Origin: Hippasteria phrygiana
Taxonomy: Eukaryota; Echinodermata; Asteroidea; Valvatida; Goniasteridae
NCBI GenBank assembly: GCA_037893225.1
Contig: JAZGUH010000696.1
Coordinates: 248,001 to 312,000 of the forward strand
DNA length: 64,000 nucleotides
Reading direction: 5' to 3'
Below are positions 21,906 to 33,600 of this stretch, in pieces. Within the stretch, counting starts at the first letter, position 1. Every line of letters begins with the position of its first letter. A program made the position numbers and the translations under genes. The notes below the pieces were generated by a model, which made no database searches, was not told the DNA's origin, and saw only the letters and a list, made by a program, of their open reading frames with translations.

Positions 21906-22937
21906 TGACGATATGGATCGTGCTTAATTGCAACATTGACACAACTCAGAAATCAATTAACTCTTACCAATATTGCAGACGTGATATATGTTTGGTCAAG
22001 GGCTGATCCGGAGGGTCAAGGGCGTCATGGCCCAAAAAAGTAAAACCAGATAAATAGTATTGCGATGATTGCTTAAAAATACTTTAAAATTATTGCTTAA
22101 AAAAACATTGACAGCTGACACACCAGGTAGGGTTTACAACACTTACAATCAAGAAAAGCATAAACATGAGTTTTCACCTACATTATTTTTCGCAGGAATG
22201 GAGGGGATGTCGGCATCGATGAAGGAGTGAAGACGAGCAACGATGATCTGTAAGTCTCTAGTCGTCTCCAGCCGCTGTAATCACGCCGTGACCCAGGTAG
22301 TTGTCCATATGATTTAAAGCAATACCTCCAATGCAGTATCCAGTGACTGAGTTGGGCCAATAGGAATCTTTTGCTAGCACTACTGGACAAACACACGCGT
22401 CCGTTATGCATGATGTCTTGCGCGGCTTTAACAGATTGACCCAAAAACACTGACTATATAAAGACAGTGATTTACAAGATTGAACGAACTACTTGGTTGA
22501 TCATTAACAAAATAATGCAAAATCTCAATACTGCGCTTGAGCAGACTGTACTGTAGAGATTGCGAAAAACTGAGCTGAGGCAAGCTTGTATTCTATTTTC
22601 CAATGATCGGTTGACATTTGGGGTTTTTTGTCTTCCCTTTCAATAAACCGCCTTTCAACTCGTCACTGAGAAAAGGCGATACAACCCACGCAATTTGTTT
22701 CAGTTGTCCAGGGGGCCGTATTTTTGCCGTCTCCTGAACTCTTCAGATCAAGCCTGCCGATAGGTAAAATCGTAATACACTGACATTACAAAAAAGAATC
22801 TTTTTCCCACACGATTTTTAGCATGCCTTTTAACGGCGATCTGTAGCTAGCTAGGGAGTAAGCTGGATTTGACACGACGTCATCGTGTAGATTTTTATTG
22901 CGGGCCAATCAGCGATGCGTATTATCTTTGTGGCGGC
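21906..22937. other. No gene seen
   Basis: About 1 kb without recognisable coding motif. The 90-codon minus ORF at 22178-22450 has no identifiable domain. No repeat boundaries were found. Confidence 0.4.
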
Positions 22938-22945
22938 GCTGTGGG

Positions 22946-23430
22946 CAGTGCTTCCACTTTCAAGGAAATTTCCTTATTTTAAGGAAATGTTTCCTTTCAA
23001 AGGAATTTTTAATGAAATGAAAAAAACGAAGGAAATTTTGAGGAAATCCCCCAAATCTAAGGAAATCATAGGGAAATTATTAAAATATGCGCAAATTCTA
23101 CAATATTCTCCCAAAATTAGTGGCAAATTCTACAACATCCTCCAAATTAGCTGTTTTATTGAATGCCCTATTAGTTTCAGAGTTACTTGAAACAAGACTA
23201 TCCGGAGTTCATTCGTCAGCACGTAAAATACGCGCACGCGCCACTGCTTTCTTCAAAAGAGACCGGATATTTTGAGCTTTGTACTAACCTCTGCTTACCC
23301 TCTAGAACACAAGGAAAGCACTAATATTAGGCTTCTAGTGGTTTAAATATAAATAAGAAAATCGCGGGGGAAAATAAGGAAATTTGGCTCTCAGGGTAAG
23401 GACATTTTCATTTTGATTGTGGAAGCACTG
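22946..23430. mobile_element. hAT-type non-autonomous element with perfect 8-bp target duplication
   Basis: CAGTGCTTCCAC opens the element and GTGGAAGCACTG closes it. GCTGTGGG is present immediately outside both ends (22938-22945 and 23431-23438), the 8-bp duplication typical of hAT transposons. The 485-bp interior has many AAGGAAATTT-type words in its left half and no transposase. The perfect duplication suggests a fairly recent insertion. Confidence 0.85.
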
Positions 23431-23438
23431 GCTGTGGG

Positions 23439-24507
23439 CCACTGTGCAGGGTGAATGAGCAGTGTAAACCTGTGGCTGCTAGCGAATTATGCATGGAACA
23501 GCCTTTGGCATGTTTGCGCGGCATGGTAATCAACGGCAACGGTTAGAGAAGAGGGAATAGTGAAGCGAGATTACAAGGGCAGTATCGTGCGCATGTCGAC
23601 ATACGTGGATATTATTTTGCATGCTGGGGACTATTTCATGAAGCTGTTTAAAATGTGCTGAGCATTGAAAAGAATTCCTCGATGTGTAACCCGCAATCTC
23701 GGTCTTTCTCGCATACCCACCATGCAAAGCTTCAAATCGTATTTCGGTAAAACCTGCGAGCAACGCGAAGTGTTCCCTGTAGTTCACAATGGAGAACAAC
23801 GAAGACTTGGTGCTCCGCACTGAATTAATTGCACTAAATGACACTTCCAACAAAATTTGGCAAGGATTTTTACATTACATACCTAATGTTTCTCCCTCCT
23901 GTTTCCTTTTTTCTTCCGTTATTTATTTATTAATTCTGAATTTCTGATATTCAATTGTGGAGAGCCACCTTTTGCAAATATCATTAAAAACAAATATAAC
24001 TGTACATATGGCACAAAACTAAATTGTTTCTCAGAGAAATTGATCATTAAAAAGTATTTCAAAATAATTTTTTTCTTTTATTATTTACTGTAATATTTAT
24101 TTATTGCAATTTTATTCATCTTCCAATGATAAAATAAAAAACAGATTTTGTTTGCATAATCATATTACTGGGTGTGTCTTACTTTGTTACTGACTGTCTG
24201 AATATTGAGTATTACTTGTGAAACCATTGACAGAAATTAACACTTCTCGAGTGGAGCAAAGTTTGATTTCATTTATTTTTCAGATGCTTCATTAAATCGT
24301 TCAAGTATATACAACATGACTGTCACTCTATAATTAAAAACAACTGAACTATGGATACTTCTCGTTACAACAAAGATGTTTTTTTTCTTTTTATACATTT
24401 AAAAAAAAGTCCACCCATAAGGAATTAATAAAATCCGATACCTGCCTACTTAAAACCCCTATCTCAACATTTCAATCTGGTTTTCACATGTGAACAAACT
24501 TCAGTCC
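23439..24507. other. AT-rich stretch with a repeat fragment
   Basis: The portion 23680-23765 (GTGTAACCCGCAATCTC ... AAGCTTCAAATCGTA) is related to the right arm of the inverted repeat near 47850-47910, so a fragment of the same family lies here. The remainder is AT-rich with no recognisable gene. Confidence 0.45.
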
Positions 24508-24793
24508 TTAAAGGGGCTGTGTCGTCACGATCATGGTAGACTTGAGGCTGTACACTGAATCCCGAACTGAGATGAACGCAAATGCCACGACCGCGCGCGC
24601 GCTGACCTACAGGGCGCGCGCGCCAGATCAGATTACAATTGCAATGACTGCTGCATGCATGATCCTGTAGTATGATACATACTGCATGTACAAGTATTCT
24701 GTATGTGTTTGTGCCACCAAAAATATACGATAGGCCTACAGTCGAACATAGTCCGTGCTACCCACCCGCCAGGCAAACGCCAAAATGTACCAT

Positions 24794-26830
24794 TTATTTA
24801 TTTATTTATTACATTTCTTTACCCAAGGTGTGCCCAAACAGTTTAAAACTGGTTTCCATTGGGGCCCTGCATATTATTAGTTAAAACTAAATATTTACAC
24901 ATTCATACAAAATATTTTAACAAATACAATAATGTTTACACAAATAAATCTATTTTCGGTTAACTTTTCAACTCTCCAGAAGCCTATTGCTGATTTACAG
25001 GATGGGCGAAAAACCCGCGAAAAAAAACTTTTAGGGTGAAAAACAAGGGAAAATTCCCATCCGGCTCCAAAGTATTTTGGCAACCAAGTTTATAACTCCG
25101 CAGATCAGCGTAAATGACAGAAATATCACTGACAGATGGATATTTTCTGCCTTGAACCAATAAAAATACATTTGGTTTTGTTGGCATTTAATGCTAGTTT
25201 GTTTCTTAGGCACCAGTTGTGAATACTAGCAAGAGCTACATTCAAGTTCCTTTCTATTTATAATACTAGAGGAGCTACACGTTAACGTGGAGTCATCTGC
25301 ATACATAAATATATTGCAATTTTGGGGTATACAAGATGGAAAATCACTACTATAAACAATGAATAAAAGTGGCTCTAAGATCGACCCTTGTGGAACGCCT
25401 ATGTCTATGGGCAAGACCTTCGATATTGTGCCCTTAATATTTACAGACTGGTTACGACCACCTAGGTACGACTTAAACCAATTAATTACAGAAGATGACA
25501 AATTCAGCTTCTTCAATTTGCCTAGTAGGATTACATGATCAACACAATCAAAAGCTTTACTGAGATCTACGAACACGCTACCTGTAACTTCACCTTGCTA
25601 CATAGCCTTAAAACACTTGTTTGTTAAATCGTGTATAGAGTGCTTTCAGTTTAGTGCAAGGGTCTAAATCCCGATTGGGAACTATAGGTATCAAATTGTT
25701 ATCATCGAGGTAGCTATTATACTGCCGAGTGCACCCATCTTTCTAGAATCTTAGAGATAATTGGCAGTATAGAAATAGGCCGATAATAATATTACTTGTA
25801 CTACATTTATCTCCTCCCTTGTGAATTGGTGTTACCAAGGCGTGTTTCCAATCTTTAGGGTATTGCTCGCATCTTATGGAGAGGTTAAAAATATAAGTTA
25901 AAGATTTAGTAATATAAGGGGAAGCAATTTTAATCATTTTAACACTGATGCCATCCGGACCTGTTGCTTTCCCAACCGACATGGATGATATTTGCTTTTG
26001 AACGAACTCTTCTGTAATATTAGGTACAGTGCATTCTTCAAGTTCATTCAGAGAATCAACGATAGAGGCGTAGGTATCATTGTTTTCAAGTTCGCGCGAT
26101 AGGCAATTTCTAGCTGTACGTTTTCCTATTGTAGAAAAGTGTTCATTTAATGTATTAGCAATGTCGGTGGGATCGTCAATATTTTCTCCATTTGGGGAAG
26201 TGATAGAATTTGGAGCAATTTTCTGTTTCTTAGGAAGTACCTCCTTTCCATAGCATAGACGAATTGCTTTTATTTTCTTCTATGGCTGATGTATAGTATT
26301 CACTCTTCTTAGTGCGGATTTTATAAGTTACATTGTTCCGCAGCTTTTTGTAAGAGTCCCAATCGATCTGTGAGCCTGAGCGTTTTGCGATTTTGTGTGC
26401 ACGATCCCGCTGTCTCATAAGTTTAAGAATTTCGCAATCGAGCCAAGGTAAAGAGGCACCCCGAATACGTTTATTTTTGATTGGCGCATGAAAGTTAATA
26501 ATACTCATAAATATGGAGTGCCATTTGCACCACGATTTATCAACATCATAAAAGTCCAGTACATCTTGCCATGGTGCATTAAGGAGGTCGTCTTTAAATG
26601 CATCATTGTCTATATTTGTAAGACATCGAAAATTTATTGAGCGACCTTAAATTTTTGGTGTTTTCCAACTATGTTGACCATAAACAAGATAATGGTCACT
26701 GATTAGGACTGGTAATACACCACATTCCTTTATTAGCTCTGGATGGGAGCTGAAAATGAGATCGATTATTGTTTGAGTGGACTCAGTGACACGTGTTGAG
26801 TCATGTAACAGTTATTACAATAAATAATAT
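24794..26830 (-). pseudogene. Second non-LTR retrotransposon, minus strand, 5' truncated and broken
   Basis: Reading right to left on the minus strand: endonuclease C-terminus (ESTQTIIDLIFSSHPELI ... LISDHYLVYG, about 26680-26800), basic linker ORF 26230-26508 (LPWLDCEILKLMRQRDRAHK), RT N-terminal part 25743-25982 (ATGPDGISVKMIK, WKHALVTPIHKGG), and the RT core 25226-25576 (DLSKAFDCVDH, GVPQGSILEPLLF, MYADDSTL). Stops and frame changes separate the blocks, so it is dead. The 3' terminus shows a short-word tail (AATA repeated) at 24794-24811, butting directly on the inner edge of the left inverted repeat of the host element. The sequence is clearly different from the LINE at 8.6-11.7 kb. Confidence 0.8.
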
Positions 26831-27490
26831 ACGCCAATGAAATGAGATATCACCAGGGGCGAGTAAATCCGTGTCGAAAAGTGGGGATGATTATTGAATT
26901 TGTCAACGAAGTACTACATCTCGAACTGTTCTCAATGGGGGGATACCCCCGCCCCAAACACCGCTTGAAATTTGAAACATCACTTTGTGTACAATTTCCC
27001 CCTTTTTAAATTTTGTTTACGAAACAAAAAAGAAATACAAATCGGCGGGCCCCTGAACTCCTTCCCCGTGTACGTGTTAACGCCACTGGCGCACAGATCC
27101 CCACATCACTATGATAAAGATGACTACCGAAGAAACAAAGAAATAAACACCCCGACAAATATTCAAACAACCCTAATTTTCACCTGTTTTGCACGAATTA
27201 TTCGCTTATTATTACTTTTTATGACATGAACAATTCACATACCGAGTACATGGATCGGATGTACTGTATAGGTAATGTATGTACTGTACATTCGCATGTA
27301 CATTACATGTAGACTTGATGTGCGGAAATATTGTTTCACACAGCGAGTTGTTGACAAGTGCCAGTGGAATAGCGACCAAGTGAAGTTGTTTCACAGGCCA
27401 TTGTTTATGCCAGGAAATAATAAAAAAAAATTACTTTTGAGAGCTGTTTTCATAAAGTCCCATCTAGCCCTTAAAAAGGCCCTGATACAG

Positions 27491-27590
27491 GTAGCAAACA
27501 AATCTGACGTCATAAGACAGAGTCCTCTTTTTGTCTCTAGCACTAGGCACAAAAGATGAATCTCTCTTATGACGTCAGATTTGTTTGCTG
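27491..27590. repeat. Hairpin MITE fragment, same family as 45453-45610
   Basis: CAAACAAATCTGACGTCATA on the left pairs with TATGACGTCAGATTTGTTTG on the right around an unpaired CTAGCACTAGGC-like centre. The flank AGCGGGCTAGACAGGACTTG is shared with the copy at 45453-45745. Non-coding. Confidence 0.65.
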
Positions 27591-27669
27591 CCAGCAGCGG
27601 CGACTTTGGGACAAACGGCACAAGCGGGCTAGACAGGACTTGATAAAAAATGTTTTTACATCTCTCAGA

Positions 27670-28195
27670 AGTAACTTTTTTATTATTTCAATACTTAATC
27701 TACATACAACTACAAAATGAAGAAGATTTCTCTCTGCAATCAGCATCCCCTTTCATGGCCTTACTCGGGCGGGATTCGAACCCACGACTTCCTGCTTACT
27801 AGTGCAGACATCTATTTTACACCATCCCCCGACGCAAACATTCCATCTTCTGATTGATTACGCGGTTCCCGTTGCTGCATTGGATTCGAATCGGCCAACC
27901 GACCCCGGCAAGCTCGGTGGTCGAGTGGTTAAGACGTCTGTACTAGTAAGCAGGAAGTCGTGGGTTCGAATCCCGCCCGAGTAAGCCTGTGAATTTGTTC
28001 ACACAGGCTCTCGGAAAGCACTGAGTATAATACGTCGGGACAGGGCAAAAGAGAAAACATCTCTGTTCTAATTTACATGTATAATACTGTTTATATTTAC
28101 ATTTAGGCCATGAAAGGGGATGCCGATTGCAGAGAGAAATCTTCTTCATTTTGTAGTTGTATGTAGATTAAGTACTGCCATGAAATAATAAAAAA
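27670..28195. mobile_element. Head-to-head inverted pair of tRNA-derived SINEs
   Basis: The plus copy has a tRNA-like head at 27909-27983 with a perfect A box (TGGTCGAGTGG) and B box (GGTTCGAATCC), and ends near 28190. The minus copy (27670-27815) carries the complementary B box (GGATTCGAACC) and shares the tail landmarks CATGAAAGGGGATGC and GCAGAGAGAAATC. The plus head can form an acceptor stem (CTCGG/CCGAG) and a D arm, but the anticodon arm is mispaired, so it is a SINE head rather than a working tRNA gene. Confidence 0.6.
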
Positions 28196-28787
28196 GTTAC
28201 TTTATTGGCGTATATTATTTATTGGTAATAACTGTTATTATTGTGTTTATTATTTGATAGTGTTGAAATAACTCTTATGATGTAACTTTCCATAAAGTCC
28301 TGCCGTCAAATGTAACACAAGGTTCTGGACTCAATATCACCATAGCTGTTTTACTTTGATGTGCTCATCATTGCACGCACAATTTATTTCGATACATAGG
28401 CCTACAACTTTATTTTTGTATAGGAAGGGGCTGGTACATTATTTATTTTACAATTATAAATACAGATTTACTTATTTACTTATTTTCGTTTGGTTCTGTC
28501 ATGGTACATTTTGGCGTTTGCCCGGCGGGTGAGTGGCACGGACTATGTTCGACTGTGGGCCTATCGTATATTTTTGGTGGCACAAACACATACGGAATAC
28601 TTGTACATGCAGTATGTATCATAACTACAGGATCATGCATGCAACAGTCATTGCAATTGTAATCTGGTCTGGCGCGCGCGCCCTGTAGGTCAGCGCGCGC
28701 GAGGTCGTGGCATCTGCGTTCATCTCAGTTCGGGATTCAGTGTACAGCCTCAAGTCTGCTATGATCGTGACGACACAGCCCCTTTAA

Positions 28788-29013
28788 TTGACTGCATTTT
28801 GGCCCGCCTCATCGCCTCAATAACTAAATGACATTGTACAAATGTATTCCCTGATTTATAAATATCACTAAATCATGTCACTAAAACACGTAATTACATG
28901 TATTATAGTGGAGGTACCTCGGTGATATTATTTATCAATTTACTTATTCCTTTATTTGTCTCTTCATTTCTTTATTTTGCCATCTCTGTGAAGTTTTTTC
29001 TTTAATGGCACTT
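28788..29013. other. No gene seen
   Basis: AT-rich sequence with TTTATT words. No feature recognised. Confidence 0.4.
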
Positions 29014-29222
29014 TGCTGGCACTTTGGAACAATACGCGTTACGCTCAACGCGCACACCCGCATGCATCTGCACACAAATACCGCGCCATGTGTATAGTAC
29101 TTTGGTTGCTACGGGTATAGTACTTTTGGCCGTGCACAGAAAGATAGCAAAAATAGAAAATGCCATGTGACTCGCTCTCGGCCAATCAAGACACAGAATC
29201 TGTGGATGAGGTGTTATAATAT

Positions 29223-29386
29223 ACAAATATTTACTGCTTCAAGTGGTGTAGTAAAACTAGCCTCCCGAGGTGATCCATGGAGCATTCTATTTCCCCGAGG
29301 CGAAGCCGAGGGAAAATAGAATGCTCCATGGATCACCGGGGGAGGCTAGTTTTACCACACCACGAGATGAAGCAGTAAATATTTGT
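29223..29386. repeat. Long near-perfect palindrome, 75-bp arms
   Basis: The left arm starts ACAAATATTTACTGCTTC and is complemented by GAAGCAGTAAATATTTGT-type sequence ending at 29386. The inner parts GATCCATGGAGCATTCTATT and its complement enclose a short GAGGCGAAGCCGAG centre. It would form a very stable hairpin or cruciform and probably represents an inverted-repeat MITE. Confidence 0.75.
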
Positions 29387-29624
29387 TTTATAACACCTCA
29401 CCCACAGATTCTGCTTGATTTTAAAATGTTAACATTATTTGAATCTACAGTTAAAATGGACTTCTATTTCAATACAAAATTAGTGGAAATTGATCTGCTC
29501 TTTTCAAAACCATCCCTTAACGAAATGTTTGAACCCAGCTCGGCAGCGCTGGCACTTCGGAACAACACGCATAACGCGCAATGCGCAACCCGCATGCATC
29601 TGCACACAAATACCGCGCCATGGG

Positions 29625-29812
29625 CAGTGGCGGATCTACGGGGGGGGGGGGGGGGGGGTTTGGGGGTTTAAACCCCCCCCCCCCCCCCCTTGGGCTTAAA
29701 AAAACAAAAAACCAGTGTCGGGTGTCGAAAATTCGGCACGCTGAGGTGTGTAGGCCAATCACCTCAGGTAAACCCCCCCCCCCCCCTTAGTTAAAACCTA
29801 GATCCGCCCCTG
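29625..29812. mobile_element. Short G/C-tract element with CAGTGGCGGATC ends, 5-bp duplication
   Basis: CAGTGGCGGATCTA at 29625 and TAGATCCGCCCCTG ending at 29812 are inverted termini. ATGGG directly flanks both sides (29620-29624, 29813-29817). The unfilled version of the site is visible at 29090-29098 in the duplicated segment. The interior is mostly G tract (29640-29658) and C tracts (about 29673 and 29771). Non-autonomous. Confidence 0.75.
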
Positions 29813-29944
29813 ATGGGTATAGTACTTTGGTTGCTATGGGTATAGTACTTTTGGCCGTGCACAGGAAGATAGCAAAAATAGAAAATGCCATGTGACTCGC
29901 TCTCGGCCAATCAAGACACAGAATCTGTGGATGAGGTGTTATAA

Positions 29945-30478
29945 TAAAAAATAGCGTTTCATCGGGCGCTGCACAGAAAGATACCCAGTGTCCACATGCG
30001 TGGTAGCCTGCAGTGGTTTCGCATAGCAAGGCACGCGCAAGCGTATTGGGACTAGTCATAGTTATTGTCGTCATACGTAATTATAGTTTGCACAATATAC
30101 ATTCATTACATTGTTAGCCAGTGCACGATTCTGGTGGAGGTATCGACACGGTTCCAATAGCGCTCAATCAACAGAGGCGAACACACTGGAAATCTTCCAT
30201 TGAACATACCTATAACAACAATCTGAACATCGTGCGTATTGTTTAGGGGTTAGAATGTGTGCTACATGTAAGCCTTGTCGTAAAACAGAAAAGTTTGTAC
30301 AATGTTTGTTCACATTTTCACCAAATCCCATAGTATAGAAAAATGTGTCGACGTTCGCCAAGAGTTCTGTTGGAAATAAGAAAAATTGCCAAGTGCGTGA
30401 CAGTACAAAAATAGTTTACAAGACCAAACTGTAGTGATCAAAACCCATTTCTTCACACATTGGACGATTGAGACGAAC
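29945..30478. other. Upstream region of the ammonium transporter gene
   Basis: The 5' untranslated region and promoter of the plus-strand transporter should lie here. I see no TATA box at a convincing distance and no CpG-rich block. Minus-strand ORFs overlapping the first exon (30310-30730) are its shadows. Confidence 0.4.
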
Positions 30479-30665
30479 ATGGACCCGGAATGTAATGGGA
30501 CTCTGGTGAACGGAACGACGGGTTGTGATGCGGCGATGAACGGTACGGACCTGCCGGGAGTTACGGTGAAGGGCCCGAATACGAACATGGACGAGATGTA
30601 TAATAGCTGGGATGACGCAACATGGATCCTGACCAGTGCGTTTGTCATCTTCACTATGCAGTCCG
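30479..30665 (+). CDS. Ammonium transporter exon 1
   Basis: Residues 1-62. Encodes the extracellular N-terminus with N-X-T sites at N6, N11 and N21, then the first helix (DDATWILTSAFVIFTMQSG). Donor GTAAGT at 30666; phase 1. The in-frame upstream GTG at 30434 is not used because a well-placed ATG follows. Confidence 0.9.
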
Positions 30666-33600
30666 GTAAGTATTTGGCATGGAAGAAACAGCCTGTGAAT
30701 TTTGTTTTTATAAAACTTGAAAAAACCCATTTAAACTTGTTGGAAAAGTATGGCCGAACACATCAAATAAGTCAGATTTTTCAGCATTTCCATTGGCCGA
30801 AGTCCAGACGCTTGATTTGTTTTCCTTATTGCAAATAATAATAATAATTATAAAAATTTATACATTTTAATGTTTGGCACGACAGTTGATAAAGGTGATA
30901 CTCAATTTTCTTTCATCTGAAGAACACGCTAGCGAAATTGTCATGTAAATAAAATTATACTTAAATCTCCAACGCGACGCAGTTCGGGTGGGCGCTTGTC
31001 AGAAGTCATAAACCCAGAATGCCGTATAGCCAGAGATCACACCCAATTTTACGATACAACCTGGGAAGCGACATTGTGGGGATCACTCAATGAGGATACG
31101 ACTTTTTAACTTATAATTCGTCAAACAATCCACAAGGGAAACTGACTAGGTAATATTGAATACATTTTCAAAGTGAACAAAGAAACTGGCAGGAGCGGGA
31201 TTCGAACCTGCGACTTCCGGGTTACCGTACCGGCGCTCTACCAACTGAGCTATCTTTCCCTATGTTGGCGGTCTCCCAAATTGTCAGTATCTTTGTTAGG
31301 GTAGGCGCTAGTCAGAAGTCATAAACCCAGAATGCCGTATAGCCAGAGATCACACCCAATTTTACGATACAACCTGGGAAGCGACATTGTGGGGATCACT
31401 CAATGAGGATACGACTTTTTAACTTATAATTCGTCAAACAATCCACAAGGGAAACTGACTAGGTAATATTGAATACATTTTCAAAGTGAACAAAGAAACT
31501 GGCAGGAGCGGGATTCGAACCTGCGACTTCCGGGTTACCGTACCGGCGCTCTACCAAATTCTTTCTATTTAATTAAACATTAATGGAACGAGTCTGAAAT
31601 CAACATGGAAAAACCTATACAACTTGAAAAAAGGAAGTTGTTGTCAGATTCCGGTGCAACCTCGTCTGTGAGTAGGCCTGTACGGTTGAAGAGAACGCGT
31701 TCTGTTCTGTTTTTGGGGAAAAAATTGAAAAAACTACCGGTACTGAAATTCAGTTCATATTTTCTCAGTCATGACTATAGTCGAAAAACGGCTAAAATAT
31801 GCGCTATGCTGCCACATTTGCCGTTTTGATAACTGGATGCACCAGCATTTTTTGGGTTGGGGGGGGGGGGGGGGGGGGGGGGGGGGCGGGCGAAATATTT
31901 TTCCCAAACGTCATCCGATCGTTGAGCGCCCTCTATAATACTTTTAACAAACATAGGCCTACGCATATAATGCAATGAATTCTCGTTGTCAGCCGAGTAT
32001 TCCGATGGCTCAGTGGATACCGTGTAAGGCTTTGAGGTTGGAGATTGTGGGTTCGAATCCTGATGTTACCATTTTTTTTTCTAATTTCCGGCTTTGGAGG
32101 ATTTTTTAAAGGGAAGTAAAGTCCGAAATCTCATAGCGTTCATCCCATTCGGATGACGTTTGGGGAAAAAATCGCGGGGTGTGAACCAATTCTTTGGCCA
32201 CCCACTCCGATACATGCTTTTCCGCATCAAAACAATAATGTGCACTGACACGAATAAAGACAAAATGGAAACTCTGACACTTGTTTAAGACAATACTTAA
32301 TGATGTTTCTCAAACCCTGGCTTGGGCTTGGGCTTGGGCTTGGACTTCGTTTCCAGCTATTCCCCAGCCCCATTGCTAATCTGAAGCCTTGAATAAGTAA
32401 ATATATAAACAGGCTCAGGCTCTGGATTAAAATATAAGATTTTGATGTACATATAGCAAAAACAGTGTCCAAGATCTTGCCAAATCTGGGGACATAAAAT
32501 TACGCGAAGCCGAAGCCCGAGCGCAAGCCGGGGTTTGAGAAATGCCGGGGTTGCGAGAGGGGGGAGCACCCCTCCCCCGAATTCCCAAAGGTCCATTTCT
32601 TTTTTTATAAGAGGTGAAGGCCCACCATCTTGTACGTTAATATGTTGTTTTAGTAGGCCTATGTGTAAAGACTATTGAAAGCGTTGTCATCGAAATTAAA
32701 GTCGATCCTACCCCCACCCCATCACCACCACTAAAAAAATGCGGGGCCAACAATTTTAGGGTAGGTTACGAATATTTAAAATGTTGTCCGTGAAATTTGG
32801 ATGCGCACCCCTCCAAAAATATCCTGCGTACGGGCCTTAAGTACACATAGAATGCAAATGAAAAACACACTATTGCAAGTGCATCGTTTTACATAGTGAC
32901 TAGACATTGTGGCTGCATTTCAAATGGCAAAGTTTACGATTCAGTACGGGTATATTCCTATCTATGTAATTGGTTAAATTTATAATTTTAGGGGGGGAGG
33001 GGCTTAATTATCTGGATTTTTGGCAAAATCTATCTTATGCGTTTTCACGAAGTGACGAATCGCATGTGCTTTGTCACAACAAAGACATATGCTTTGTCAC
33101 ACAAAGGCATCCCAGGATGACTTAAAACAATTCATCACTTTGAGAAAACGGCGTCGGATAGGCCTATATCCCCGCAGAATCGTACCCACCCGTTGAAAAA
33201 CTCGAAACCCGTTTTAAAGGCGTTCTGACAAAACCCAAACAACAGATAACACTAGCAACAAAACCCAACATTGCCTCAGTCGATGCCTGCCACGGTCTTT
33301 TAGTCGAAGAAAATGCGGCATTTATCCTGGAATTAATTCAACACCATTCTATGGCGACCATTAACCTCGAGGCTTGTATAACGTCATTTTACATGCGCGT
33401 GGTTGATAAGCCACTATTTTAACTCAATTTTTGTAACTTAATGTTCTTTTTTTTGGTCTTAAGTTTATTACATTGTTGTTACAAGTGTCGCCCAAAACTC
33501 GTTGACTTTGTCGAGATTAAAGACATGTGATAATGATCAAAAACCAAATTGATTACATTCAATCTGAAAGCTTACGGTTTTTCGAATTTTGGAAGTGAAC

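Larger units (their letters stand above)
24512..28783. mobile_element. 4.27-kb TTAA-flanked element with 282-bp terminal inverted repeats
   Basis: AGGGGCTGTGTCGTCACGAT starts at 24512 and its complement ends at 28783; TTAA flanks both (24508-24511, 28784-28787). The inverted repeats extend to 24793 and from 28501, with a few mismatches, and include the GCGCGCGCGC blocks at 24592 and 28670. TTAA targets point to piggyBac or Kolobok. No transposase is visible. The interior is filled by later insertions: a broken LINE (24794-26830), a hairpin (27491-27590) and inverted tRNA-SINEs (27670-28195). AACAGTTATTACAATAAATA at 26809 pairs with its near-complement around 28220, another inverted layer. Confidence 0.8.
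29014..29944. repeat. Tandem segmental duplication flanking a long palindrome
   Basis: The segment 29014-29220 recurs at 29547-29944. Shared landmarks are CCCGCATGCATCTGCACACA, ATAGTACTTTGGTTGCTA and CTCGCTCTCGGCCAATCAAG. The second copy is interrupted by a 188-bp element (29625-29812); the first copy is the uninterrupted site. Between the copies lies the palindrome at 29223-29386. Confidence 0.75.

Noticed and set aside
27909..27983. Possible tRNA-Leu gene
   Set aside because: Good A and B boxes and a partial acceptor stem, but the anticodon arm is mispaired and the sequence is part of an inverted SINE pair.
31190..31262. Possible tRNA-Thr gene on the minus strand
   Set aside because: D and T arms are fine, but the acceptor stem does not pair and position 33 is not T; it recurs as part of a 313-bp SINE.
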